From the NCBI RefSeq assembly GCF_000247695.1, contig NW_004624743.1, forward strand, positions 4,953,725-5,017,724: 64,000 bases of DNA. The letters are read 5' to 3'. This DNA comes from Heterocephalus glaber. Taxonomy: Eukaryota > Chordata > Mammalia > Rodentia > Bathyergidae. Below the pieces are notes generated by a model. It saw only the letters and a list, made by a program, of their open reading frames with translations. It was not told the origin of the DNA and did no database searches. Below, piece after piece: positions 1-9,965 of the stretch (position 1 is its first letter; each line of letters opens with the position of its first letter). The translations under genes and the position numbers were made by a program.

Positions 1-2277
1 TATATATATATAATTTTTGATGGTATTGTGAAAGGGATTATTTCCCTAATTTCTCTCTCAGTGAGTCTTGTTATTTGTGTACAAGTAGGCTATTGATTTT
101 TGAGTGTTTACCTTGTATCCAAGTCCTCTACAGAATCTGTCAATTAAGTCTAGAAGTCTTTTGGTGGAACTTTTTGGGTCTTCTATGTAGAGTATCGTAT
201 GGTCAGAAAATGACAGTTTTACTTATTTTCCTATCTTTATGTCTTTTATTTCTTTCTCTTATCTAATTGCTTTGGCTAATGTTTCCAAGACTATATTGAA
301 CAGGAGTGGTCATAGTGGACATCCTTGTCTTGTTTATGATTTCATTGTGAAGGATTTCAGTTTTTGACCATTTAGTATGATATTGGCTGTTGGTTTTTCA
401 TAGATGGCTTTTATCAGATTGAGATAGAGACCTTGTATTCCAATTTTTGTATTGTTTTTATCATAAATGCTGTTGAATTTGGTCAAATGCTTTTTCTGCA
501 TCTATTGAGATGATTGTATGGTGTTTGTCCTTTACTCTGTTAATTTAGTGCATTACTTTTATTGATATACGTTTGTTGAACCATCTGTGGATCCCTGGGA
601 TAAATCTGACTTGGTCAGGGTATATGATCTTCTTGATGACCTTCTGTATTCTGTTTGCATGTATCTTATTGAAGACTTTTACATCTATGTTCATTAGGGA
701 GATTGGTCTGCAGTTCTCTTTTTTGGTTAGGTCTTTCTCTCATTTTGGAATCAAAATAACACTTGCTTCCAGGAATGAATTTGGACATATTGCTTCCCTT
801 TCAATTTCATTGAAAAGGTTAAAGAGTAGTGGCAATAGTTCTTCTCAGAATGTCTTGTAGAATTCAGCATTGAAGACCTCAGGACCTGGACTTTTCTTTG
901 TGGGTAATTTTTAGTTACATTTTCAATTTCAATGATTGCAATTGGGGTGTTTAGAATTTTTATATCTTCATTCAACTTTGGTAATTCATATGTATCTAGA
1001 TATCTGTCCATTTCTTCTGTGTTTTCCATTTTATTAGAGTACAGTTTCTCAAAGTAGGTTTTGATGGTCCTCTGAATTTCTGCTGGATCTGTTGTGACTT
1101 CACCTTTTTCATTCCTAATTTCATGGATTTGAGCCTTTTTCTTTTCTTTTTCTGATAAGTTTAGCTATGGTTTTATTGATTTTATTTATTCTTTCAAAAA
1201 ACCAGTCCTGGATTTGTTGATTTTTTTGTATCATTCTCTGTCTCCACTGCATTGATTTCTGCTCTGGTCTTTATAATTTCCTCCCTTGTAAAAGCTTTGG
1301 GATTGTCTTGCTCTTCTTTTTCTAGGAGCTTAAGATTCAGCATTAGGTTGTTTATTTGAGCTCACTCTGTTTTTCCACTGCTATGAATTTCCCTCATGGA
1401 ACTGCTTTCATTGTGTTCCATAGATTCCTGTATGTTATACTGGCATTATCATTTATGTGTAAAAACTGTCTAATTTCTTTTTTAATTTCCTTTGTGGCCC
1501 ATTGGTTGTTCAGGAGGGTGTTATTCAATTTCCATGTGTTTGTGAAGTTCTTGTGGTTTCTTATGGTATTGATCTTCAGTTTAATTATACAATGGACTGA
1601 TAATATACATGGGATAACTTCAATTCCTCCATTTACTTAAACATTTTCTATGTACTAGTATGTGGTCTATTTTGGAGAATGACCCATGTGCAGCTGAAAA
1701 GAATGTGTATTCTGATTTTGTGGGGTGGAACACTCTGTTGATGTCTATTAAGTCCATTCATTCAAAAGCTTGGTTCAGTTCTTATTTCATAGTTGATTTT
1801 TTGTCTAAATGATCTGTCTATTTGTGACAGTGGAATATTGAGGTCCCCCACTACAATTGTCTTAGTGCTTACTTGGATTTTCATGTTACTTAATATTTGT
1901 TTTGTATAGTTGGGGACATTCATATTTGGTGCAAAAATATTTATGATTGTCATTTTTTCCTCTTGGATTGTTCCCTTAACAAGGATGTAGTGACCTTCTT
2001 TTTCTCTCTTGATTAGTTTTAGTTTGAAATTAACTTTGTCTTCAAATAAGATAGCTACCCCTGTTTTTTTCTGGGTTCTTGTCACATGGAGAACTGTTTT
2101 CCATCCTTTTACTTTCATTCTATGAGTTTCCTTTTGAACTAGGTGCATTTCTTGCATACAGCATATTGTTAGATTTTGCTTCTTAATCCATTCTGCCAAT
2201 CTGTTTCTTTTAATTGGTGAATTGAGGCCATTAACATTGATGGTTATAACTGGTATGTATTGACTTATCATTGTCAT
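1..2277 (-). pseudogene. Broken L1 ORF2 (endonuclease and reverse transcriptase)
   Basis: ORF2 normally encodes an apurinic-type endonuclease plus a reverse transcriptase that together carry out target-primed insertion. The first 171 codons (2277-1762) are open. Counting from the first methionine, the endonuclease residues N14, E43, D145 and N147 fall at exactly the positions known for human L1, with GDLN at 144-147; position 115, usually Tyr in an NIYAP-type motif, is Phe here. After the stop the homology continues in shifting frames. At 199-210 the reverse-strand codons read F-S-D-H where the family has the catalytic F-A-D-D, so the second polymerase aspartate is lost. It is followed by the familiar ILYIE and INTQKS-type blocks in degraded form. 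The C-terminal part lies beyond the window. The frame damage plus the active-site change make it non-functional. The family assignment is near certain. Confidence 0.92.
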
Positions 2278-2474
2278 GTTATTTTTCTGTTGTTGACTCT
2301 TTTATCTTTCTCTCTCTCCCTTTAATTTCTTACCTTGCCTGATGGATTTCCTCTGTTGGGCCTCATGGGGTTGTGACCTTCATTGTCCTTTTTCTAGGAT
2401 ATTTTTTAGAATTGTTTGGAGTGCTGGTTTGGTATTCATAAATTTTCTCAGGTGTTCTTTGCCATGGAAGTTTC

Positions 2475-3350
2475 TTATTTCCCCATCAATTTTGAAACAT
2501 AGTTTTCAGGATACATCAGTCTAGGTTGGAGTTTGTTTTCTTTTAGGGCTTGAAACACCTCACTCCAGGCTCTCCTTGACTTGAGGGTTTGTTTTGAAAA
2601 GTCTGCTGTGATTCTGATGGGCTTTCCTTTGCATGTGATTTGTTTCTTTTCTGTAACTGCTTGTAGTATTTTGTTCTTCTGTTGGGTTTCTGGAATCTTG
2701 ATTATCATATGTCTAGGTATAGTTTTTGATCATGGCTAGTTGGAGTCCTATATGCCTCACTTATCTGTATGTCAAATGCTTTTACTCTGTTTGGGAAGTT
2801 TTCTGTCATTAGTTCTGTGAACAGTTTTTTATGTCATTTGTTCTTTCTCCTGCTTTTTCATGGACTCCTATCAGTCTTATATTATTCTTCGTTGCATCGT
2901 CTAGCAGCTTTTGGATTGATTTCTCATGGTCTCTTACTATTTTTAAGAGATTTCTCTTTTGATGGTCACTGACTGCCATCCTGTCTTCTATATCTGATAT
3001 CCTATCTTCAGATTGGCTCAGTCTGCTGTGTATACTTTTGATAGAGTTTTTAATATCCTGGATATCTGTTTCATGGATTCCATTTCTTTCCTATGTTGGG
3101 TGTTCATGGTTTCTATTTCTATCCTATGCTGACCATTCATGGCTTCCATCATGGTCCTGAACTCATCTATTTTATTTTTTAATCTGTTTCTCTTCTGGAG
3201 TCTCTAATCATGTCTTTCATTCTGCTCACCGTCTCTCTAGTTATCTGGGAAATCATTTCTGTTTTTAATTTTTCCAGAAGCTCATTCTTCTGTTTTGTTA
3301 CATCCTGTGCTATCAGTTCAGGGTGTCCAGGTAGTTGATTATCAGACTTT
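2475..3350 (-). pseudogene. Broken L1 ORF1 (nucleic-acid-binding chaperone)
   Basis: ORF1 protein is the trimeric RNA-binding chaperone that coats L1 RNA. The C-terminal 77 codons are open (2708-2475) and carry the diagnostic stretch RITADFSKQTLKSRRAW followed by LQPRLMYP, matching the family's C-terminal domain. Upstream, the reverse strand near 2890-2860 reads IRLIGV, the start of the RNA-recognition domain, and 3300-3000 reads as a charged coiled-coil rich in K, E, M and R. At least two frameshifts or stops separate these parts, so no full protein is made. The stop at 2475 and the ORF2 start at 2277 leave an inter-ORF spacer of about 200 bases. The start codon is uncertain; 3350 is an estimate. 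Confidence 0.85.
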
Positions 3351-3399
3351 TCCACCTAATTCCCCCAGAATTTGCCTTTGGTGAGCTGGAAGTCTGAGA

Positions 3400-4770
3400 T
3401 TGTGCCTTGCTTAAATGTCCTCTCATTTCTATTTTTGTTGTTGGTACTGTCCTTGGTTAAATTCCTGGGTTGATACTGCAATAATGCTTATTGTAAGTAT
3501 CTTTGTTGGTTGTATTTAGAACCCTTATGGAATGATTGCTTCTTAGAGTTGTCTTCCAGATATAGCTTGTCTTTAGCTTTTGAGTCTCTAATGACTCTGG
3601 GGTAATCTCATTTTCATTATACCAGGAAGGATAACTGATTAGATGAATCACAGCAGCTTAGCCCAAGTGATACAATTAGCAACAACAATAGTATCAAGCA
3701 CAGTTTAGAAAATGACAATTTGTGGTAGTTATTAATCTATCACTGTTAACCTTATGAATTAAATCAAAATCAAGGACCAGCCCAAAATATGTTTTTAGTG
3801 AATAAACTCTTCAATATAGCAATTTTACCCTTTGGATAGGGACTTAGAATTAGTTGGGGAGGAAGTGATAGTTTGGTAGAAGGATAGGGCAAAGTTAAAA
3901 GTGAGGCCAGAGGACACAGGAAGATCATGCAAACTCCAAGGAACTGTTGAAGACAAGAGGAAAAGACAGAATGAAAGAACAAAGACAAGAACAGAACAAT
4001 AGGGGATTCCCTAATAACAATAGGGAAACTAGAAACTGTAACTGTAAAAAGGGAGATGAAGAACAATGTGGCAGAGCAAGAGAGCAAGAGTGAAAGGAAG
4101 AGAGACAGAATAGTAAAAACATAGAAAAATAAGAAAGAGAAAAAAATTTGAAAAGAGCAGAGAAAAAAATGAAAAATTAAAATTAAAAATAAGAGAAAAA
4201 TAATTTTGAAAGTATAAAATAAAAATTAATGGCCTCCCTCAGGGTATGTCTCTGCTGTCATAATAGACAACATGGGCCACAGTGTGCAGATCAAAGTCAA
4301 TTAGTCTCAGCAAACCAGTAGCCGACTCCTGAGATTCAGGCTGATTTCTGGATGCAAAGCCCAAGTTGAGCTCCCAGACCTCCTGCAAGGTTGAACTCTG
4401 CAAGGTTCTACTGCAGGTTCCAGCTGCCCTTCTCCTGAAGATAGTCCAGGTTCCGATGGGAGGTTGTGATCCCTCCAACTTACCAAGTTTGGTGGTCTGG
4501 TGTGCCTTTATGGCAGAGATTCTCTTCACTTTTTCAGTGGGCTTCAAATGTTCATCAAGTAGCTGAGAGAAGCCCTCTTTCTGTTGTTCACTTCTGCTGC
4601 ATCTTCTGGAGGTCAGGCCAATGTCCTTTATGAGCCCCCAGTGCCTCTGCTGCATAGATCCAAGTACAGGCGCAATCCGGAGGCCAGAGGCGGGTGGAGG
4701 TGGGGGAGTGCTGTAGGCTCCCATGCGGCTCCTTACCAGACTGCTCCTGGCTGGGAGGTGCGGTTGGAGT
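3400..4770 (-). promoter_or_regulatory. L1 5' UTR with internal promoter region
   Basis: This segment lies immediately upstream of ORF1 on the reverse strand and ends where the element ends. In L1s it holds the internal RNA polymerase II promoter. Two parts differ in base use: 4240-4770 is GC-richer than anything nearby and is probably the promoter body, while 3880-4210 is strongly purine-rich on the plus strand (pyrimidine-rich in the L1 sense). I see no tandem monomers of the mouse kind. Assignment as 5' UTR follows from position; promoter activity is inferred from the family, not seen. Confidence 0.65.
4239..4724 (-). CDS. Open frame of 161 codons inside the L1 5' UTR (hypothetical)
   Basis: An uninterrupted ATG-to-stop frame runs in the L1 sense direction through the GC-rich half of the 5' UTR. 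The product would be basic, proline-rich near its start (a run of five prolines at residues 7-11) with no membrane segment or domain that I recognise. It is unusual that a dead copy whose ORF1 and ORF2 are both broken keeps 161 open codons here, but higher GC also lowers stop frequency, so chance is a real alternative. It does not resemble ORF1 or ORF2. It could be an upstream ORF of this L1 lineage. Confidence 0.25.
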   Translation of the reverse strand: MGAYSTPPPPPASGLRIAPVLGSMQQRHWGLIKDIGLTSRRCSRSEQQKEGFSQLLDEHLKPTEKVKRISAIKAHQTTKLGKLEGSQPPIGTWTIFRRRAAGTCSRTLQSSTLQEVWELNLGFASRNQPESQESATGLLRLIDFDLHTVAHVVYYDSRDIP

Positions 4771-4789
4771 CCTTTTCAGTTTTTAATTG

Positions 4790-5270
4790 AACAATATTTA
4801 TGTTTGCATTATGGATTTTGACTTGTAGCAATTAGTATTTCATTGTTTTCTACTTTGACATTAATATAACTATAGTCACTTTATTATGGAATTAATTTGC
4901 TTGTATGCATTGGTGCATTATTTTTCTTTTTTAGTTCTCTAGGAATTGTTTTTTAGGTTTGGCTCTTATAAATCATACAGTTGGTCCTTATTTGTGAACC
5001 AAACTGAAAATATGCATAATGCGTGAGTTACATCTTTTAACTCTTTTAATAGAACTACTTATATACTTCAATTGTCACATTATTTTATTATAATTATTAA
5101 AAGTAATTTCATATTTTCTGTTTATTTTTATGTAATATATTTCTATAAATTTTTAATAATGAAATTATTTTTACATAATAAATTTTTACTTCAGTTTTGC
5201 TGGTAAAATTTCATGAAAACTTTTCCAAACTCTTAGGAAATTCATTAACTTTTTACTCATTTGTTTGTGG
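4790..5270. other. AT-rich unique stretch, nothing recognised
   Basis: Flank of the large L1. Low-complexity T/A-rich DNA; no repeat family, conserved frame or regulatory motif could be supported. Confidence 0.4.
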
Positions 5271-5276
5271 GTTTTG

Positions 5277-5325
5277 TTTTTTTTTTGGTGCCAGGAATCG
5301 AACTCAGGTCCTTGTGCTTGCGAGG
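5277..5325 (-). mobile_element. 5'-truncated ID-like SINE fragment
   Basis: On the reverse strand this is the 3' half of the ID-like SINE seen elsewhere in the window: anticodon-arm remnant, B box (GAGTTCGATTCC) and A-rich tail (poly-T on the plus strand at 5275-5286). The A-box half is missing. Confidence 0.75.
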
Positions 5326-5329
5326 TTGG

Positions 5330-5770
5330 TTGTGTTTTTAATAGTACACTTATATACTATAACTGCTGCCTACACAACAACCATGAAACATATTCTAATT
5401 TTTTTCCTTTTCTCTCTATTGCCACTTGTTCTTTTGTTGCAATAGGTTGCTAGAACGTATAATTTGGATATATAACATGATATATTTTATTGTCTCTTTG
5501 TTTATGCATATTCATCTTAATATTTAATATAGTGTTAAGTGTGTAAATTGTTCCTATTGTAGTTCTCGCAATTTTCCTTACTTTCTTTTGGTTGGATGAC
5601 TTTCATCATATAGCATATTTCTTAGGAACAGCCCCGGATGCATGATTCTCTGAGAGCTTACATATTTAAATTCTTTAAGCAAATGAAAGAATTAGCATAA
5701 AGAACATCAGTCTTTACCATTTTTTTTTGTTTTACACCGTTGTTTTTCAGGAAAGAACAGCCTTCAGATG
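5330..5770. other. AT-rich unique stretch, nothing recognised
   Basis: No repeat, RNA gene or believable reading frame seen between the SINE fragment and the MER5-like relic. Confidence 0.4.
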
Positions 5771-5773
5771 TAT

Positions 5774-5900
5774 AGCATCAGGATCACTAAACATTTACCA
5801 AAATGAAAAAATATCAGATCCCAACCCAGACCTACTGAACTTGAATTTATATTTTACCATAGGAGATTTGTTTGTGCATTAAAGGTTGAGAAGCACTGCT
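5774..5900 (-). mobile_element. MER5A-like DNA transposon relic (hAT-Charlie)
   Basis: The text 'cccaacccagacctactgaa' followed by a segment ending 'aaggttgagaagcactg' matches the well-known MER5 consensus in reverse orientation (its start reads CAGTGGTTCTCAA). The copy is degraded and internally short, as expected for a non-autonomous hAT element shared by all placental mammals. Confidence 0.7.
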
Positions 5901-6270
5901 TTATACTGATTGAGATATTCTCTATTAAAAGAGCAGAGGGGAAGAAATGAAGTGATCATAGTTGTTTAATTAAAAGCAGAGTTTAACCAACATAAAGCAA
6001 AATGAAGACGAGTGAAGGTGGAAACGTTGAAACACCGGAGGGCAGGTGAAACATGCACAGATTTTTCCATATCTAGTTATCTTCTCCTCACATCTATTAT
6101 TGTACATTTAGAAATCTATGAAAAACATAATTTTAATTCCTGAAGTACAAATTGAAAGCTGTATAAACTTGAAAAAATACTCTGTCTCTGAGACTTGATT
6201 TTCTTATGCATAAAAGAAAATGATTGACTTCCTCCTTTAGGATGGCAGCAATGTAAATTCTGTCTTTTAT
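5901..6270. other. Unique AT-rich stretch, nothing recognised
   Basis: No repeat or frame supported. Confidence 0.4.
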
Positions 6271-6305
<35 letters not shown>

Positions 6306-6320
6306 GAGAAAGAGAGAAGG
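6271..6320. repeat. (AAAG)n microsatellite
   Basis: About ten AAAG units, then interrupted AGAG/AAAG units. Purine-only on the plus strand and likely length-polymorphic. Confidence 0.95.
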
Positions 6321-6361
6321 TGCCTAATGAGACTATAAAGGAAGCGGTGACATCCTCCTGT

Positions 6362-6373
6362 CCCCCCCCCCCC
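6362..6373. repeat. Poly-C run of 12
   Basis: Twelve consecutive C bases, 40 bases after the AAAG tract. Such a run is prone to sequencing and replication slippage. Confidence 0.95.
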
Positions 6374-8744
6374 GTTCTTTTCCACCTAGTGTAGAAAGCC
6401 ATCCTAAGGACAGCGGAAGTCTCTAGCATCTCTAAATATCCAAAACCAAGCACCATGATGACACATACTGGTTGTCAAATGTTGTTTGAATGAATTGGCA
6501 TTACGCTGACAAGTTCAGATATTTTCCATGAAAGCAGGTACCAGGAGCCTGATTTGATGAAAAATATTTCTCTCATCCATTAATTCAAGTTTGCACTTTT
6601 ACCAACAGTGTTTTTAACAAGCTAGAATGATAAAGGCAGATGTGGTTCCAGCTTCAGTCCATTCATGTGCAATTGTCCTCACTAATTTAGATTTTCTTCA
6701 AACACTTCTTATGTTGTGCAGTGTACAGCAAATGACATCAACAAAATATATGAGAAATGATGCCAATTTTCTTCTGTGCCTTTGCTTATATTTAGACAAA
6801 AATGTCAATCCAGTTTTACTTTTAATTACTATGATAAATATCCCTTATTTTAGAGATAAACATCATAAATGAAATAATCAAATACATAAAATACAAATGT
6901 TTATGAAATTAATTACTGACTCATGTCCAAATATTTTTTACTGCAGACTGTCCTTAGAATCTGTGTGATCTCAGTGCATGTAGAATAACAAGCTGTAGTG
7001 ATATATTCTATATCAAGGATGCAAACTATTTTAAACTTACATGTGTTTTGTACCTGTATTTGTATTTTACAGCAATCACAACAATGTTTTACTTTATTTT
7101 AATTACATAGGCCCAGGTACTAAGACATAGTGATTTAATGTAATATGCATGACATTCAACTAAAATAATCTAGAAACACTAAATATTCTTTGTGGTTGGA
7201 GACTGGAGGTCTATCTACTCCTGCAGTATCCTGAAACAAGTAGAAATAGGGAAAGATCTTAATTTAATATTAAAAAATCAGATTACATTTCAACACAAAG
7301 TAATAAAGAACATAAAAGACAAATGTTGCTTTTGTCATGAGCAAAAGAAGAAACTACTAAAATAATCTTTCTTCACTAATATCTGTAGTAATAAAATTAA
7401 ACTTTCGAGACAGATATTAGCATATAAAGGTAATTAGAGAACAAGAAAAAAAATGGGTAATTAAAACATATTCTGATAATATAGCCAGTATCAGAGTTCA
7501 AAAATAAATCGCATTTTAACTTCTTAAATATTTGTATGCAGTTGTAGTACAACTTGGTCTTCAAAGACATGCGGCATCAGTGTTCTTTAAATATTACTGA
7601 GAAGAAGTTTAATAAGTTTACGGTTATTATAAGGCTGGAGGTAACAGTTAATTACTTTTTTCCTTTTGCAACCTTTTAATAACCTTCATGAAAATAAATT
7701 AGTCCTTTTCTATATGTGTGCGTTATCACCAAGCCCAGCAATTCACTGATTGTAAAGGAATTTAAAGGCTAGAAATTGAATCTCACATTAGAGTTTAAAC
7801 TTCTCCTAGCTTCCCACACCCTTTACTTCTGAAACATGAACTAAATAACTTAAAACACTGGCAGACTTTGGTTTTTTTTTTTTTCCAGTGAATATTCAAA
7901 AGTTCACATTTGGAAGTACTAATGATCTCAGTATTGATAGTCATCTTAAAAACACTTTCTTGCTCTATTACAGTAATACATGGCAGAAAAATCTTTATGA
8001 CTTCATCAAGATTCAAAATCCATTTTGAATCATTTTGCCCCCAACCTTTCAACTCTAACTTCTGTATTGTTTCTTGAGCCTCTTCATTTCACTTTATTTT
8101 GATGAACTTCAAATGTGTGTGCCTATACACTTGTGTTTATGTCTTGACAATCAGACAATGATAACATGAAGATAAAGATTCATTCTGAATTCACTTCTCA
8201 TAAATGGGAAAGTCCTGGAGAAGCTTCTTATCTTCCTATGGGTTTGGGTATTCCCACAGAGATGTAAAGAAAAATACGCACATCAGAAAGGCAATTAGGG
8301 GTTGAACTACATGTGAAACAACAAAATCATTCTATGGAAAAGTCAAACAAAGAAGCAGACAAAAGAATCAATGTAGTTAAAATTATGACAGAATTTGAAG
8401 AGAGTTTTTAATATGCTTTTGTTCTCTATAGTTGAAAAGAGAATTCTGTGATGGTTAATAATGAAGTTTTAAAATTTGATTCACTTTGTTTAAAAGGAAA
8501 CCAAGTATTTTATAACCTCTGCTTCAAGGTCATTTATATGTCCTTAAGGCTAAGGTTAGGTCGTTATCAAGTAAAATTCCTAAGAGACTTAGATCTAAAA
8601 GTATGAATTAAAGGAAGTGCTTTTTTGATGGATGACAATGTGGGCAAGATTTTGTATAGAATAAGTTTTCTAATTAAATGAACCCCAGGAAGAATTTTTG
8701 ATTAAAAATTTATATTTAGATTTCATTATAATTCCTTTACATTT
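6374..8744. other. Unique AT-rich stretch, nothing recognised
   Basis: About 2.4 kb with only short A or T runs (for example at 7871). The open frames here (81 and 85 codons) look like chance: no codon bias, no homology that I recognise, no splice-site pattern. An ancient degraded repeat cannot be excluded. Confidence 0.45.
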
Positions 8745-8757
8745 AAAATGTATTAGA

Positions 8758-8861
8758 AGGGCGGGGGATTTAGCTCAGTGGTTTCGCCACCTGCTGCGCA
8801 AGCACAAGGACCCGAGGTCAATCCCCAGTACCAAAAAGAAAAAAAAAAAAAGAAATACAAT
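8758..8861 (+). mobile_element. ID-like SINE with target-site duplication
   Basis: tRNA-derived SINE with A box (TAGCTCAGTGG), B-box region and an A-rich tail. It is flanked by a perfect 13-base duplication, AAAATGTATTAGA, at 8745-8757 and 8862-8874. The promoter boxes are those of RNA polymerase III, but this is a retroposon and not a working tRNA gene. Confidence 0.95.
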
Positions 8862-8874
8862 AAAATGTATTAGA

Positions 8875-9394
8875 GATATACTATATATAATATAAAATTT
8901 TATCTTCATACTTGATGAAAGTGGATATTTATGATATGATATAATGAGAAATAGAAATTTGGTCTCTAAGCCATGTTTCTGGTGTAGAACCTGGATGACT
9001 TTTACACTGTCATGGGTAAGGTGCTGGTATTCACATATCTTTTGTTCTAATAGTTGTTCTTTGGCCCTGTTTCTTGACACACATTTAACTCTTGGAATTC
9101 CTTGGTAACAGGAGTTTTTACTTTGTTCCAATGAAACAATTCTGTGGCTCCAAATGAGTATTGATCAGCAGAAATACCAAGCAGTGATTCAAAGCTTGAA
9201 ACTTCCAGCCACCACCTCCAGTTATGGGAGAGGGTTTTGAGTGTAACAACTGAGCATTGTTACTCCATGCAGCCTCCCTCAAACCCCACAAAGTTCAGGG
9301 ACAGCAACCCTCCTGGTTGCAGGACATGTAGAGGTACCTAGATGTCAAGTTCTCAGAAAGGTCATAAAACCTGCACCTCCCCACACAGTCTGCT
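8875..9394. other. Mostly unique; part may be an old LTR-like repeat
   Basis: The stretch around 9200-9390, GC-richer than its flanks and ending in short C-rich blocks, is loosely reminiscent of old ERVL-type solo LTRs. The resemblance is too weak to name a family, and no TG...CA ends are visible. Confidence 0.3.
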
Positions 9395-9660
9395 TTATTT
9401 TTTCTTTATTTGTGTTGAGTAGAGTAGTAGAAGGAAAAGGTTTCTTTTTTCTCAATATACAATGTCATTTACATTATAGGAAAGGGTAGAGAGATCTCTT
9501 GCAAATAGGAAGGAAATCAAGCAATGGAGACAAAGTGGAGCAAAGGAAGGGAAAGGGGACATAAAAATAATTAAGACTTGTTATGTACATGTACCAACTC
9601 CCCGCAATGAATGTAACCATTGTGTACTGCAAACTTGTACTAAAAATAAAAATTAAAAAC
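9395..9660 (+). mobile_element. L1 3' end (3' UTR and A-rich tail)
   Basis: A purine-rich segment (9480-9560) leads into 'gcaatgaatgtaa' and an A-rich tail. The same closing block recurs at 24130-24180 and, more diverged, at 42055-42112, which marks all three as ends of one L1 3'-UTR lineage. Heavily 5' truncated; no clear duplication found. Confidence 0.65.
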
Positions 9661-9690
9661 AGTTCTTACTGTAAAAGTAAAGGAAAGATG

Positions 9691-9785
9691 GGCTGGGGGT
9701 TTAGCTCAGTGGTTCCGGTGCCTGCCTCGCAAGCACAAGGTCCCGAGTTCGATCCCTGGTACCAAAAAAAAGAAAGAAAGAAAGA
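9691..9785 (+). mobile_element. ID-like SINE with target-site duplication
   Basis: Well-preserved A box and B box (GAGTTCGATCC) and a tail that has become AAAG-repetitive. Perfect 12-base duplication AAAGGAAAGATG at 9679-9690 and 9786-9797. Good preservation suggests a recent insertion. Confidence 0.95.
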
Positions 9786-9814
9786 AAAGGAAAGATGATA
9801 CCTATGTAAAGTAT

Positions 9815-9965
9815 AGGACATGTTAATTAACTCAGTTATGGTAATCATTTCACAATACACTATATACCTATATGTACATCACAACATTCTGCTCATACTT
9901 TAAAACATATGTACAATTTTCATTTGCCAATATCTCAAGCCAAAAAGAAACAATATCATTCATGC
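9815..9965 (+). mobile_element. Old L1 3' terminus
   Basis: 'ggtaatcatttcacaata' followed by a region ending near 'acaattttcatttgcca' matches the closing part of mammalian L1M-type 3' UTRs in plus orientation. Degraded, with no tail left. Confidence 0.7.

Larger units (their letters stand above)
1..4770 (-). mobile_element. L1 (LINE-1) retrotransposon, 5' portion, minus strand, cut by window edge
   Basis: The reverse strand reads in order as an L1 5' UTR (about 4770-3400), ORF1 (about 3350-2475), a spacer of about 200 bases, and ORF2 from its start near 2277 through endonuclease and reverse transcriptase to the left edge. The 3' UTR and tail lie outside the window, so no target-site duplication can be tested. 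Both ORFs are broken by stops and frameshifts, so the copy is dead, but the protein similarity is still easy to read, so it belongs to a fairly recent lineage. The right boundary is set by the change from GC-richer sequence to unique AT-rich DNA near 4770 and is approximate. Confidence 0.9.

Noticed and set aside
6116..6456. Leu/Ser/Phe-rich minus frames that look like a membrane segment
   Set aside because: The run of Leu-Ser-Phe comes from the (AAAG)n microsatellite read in reverse.
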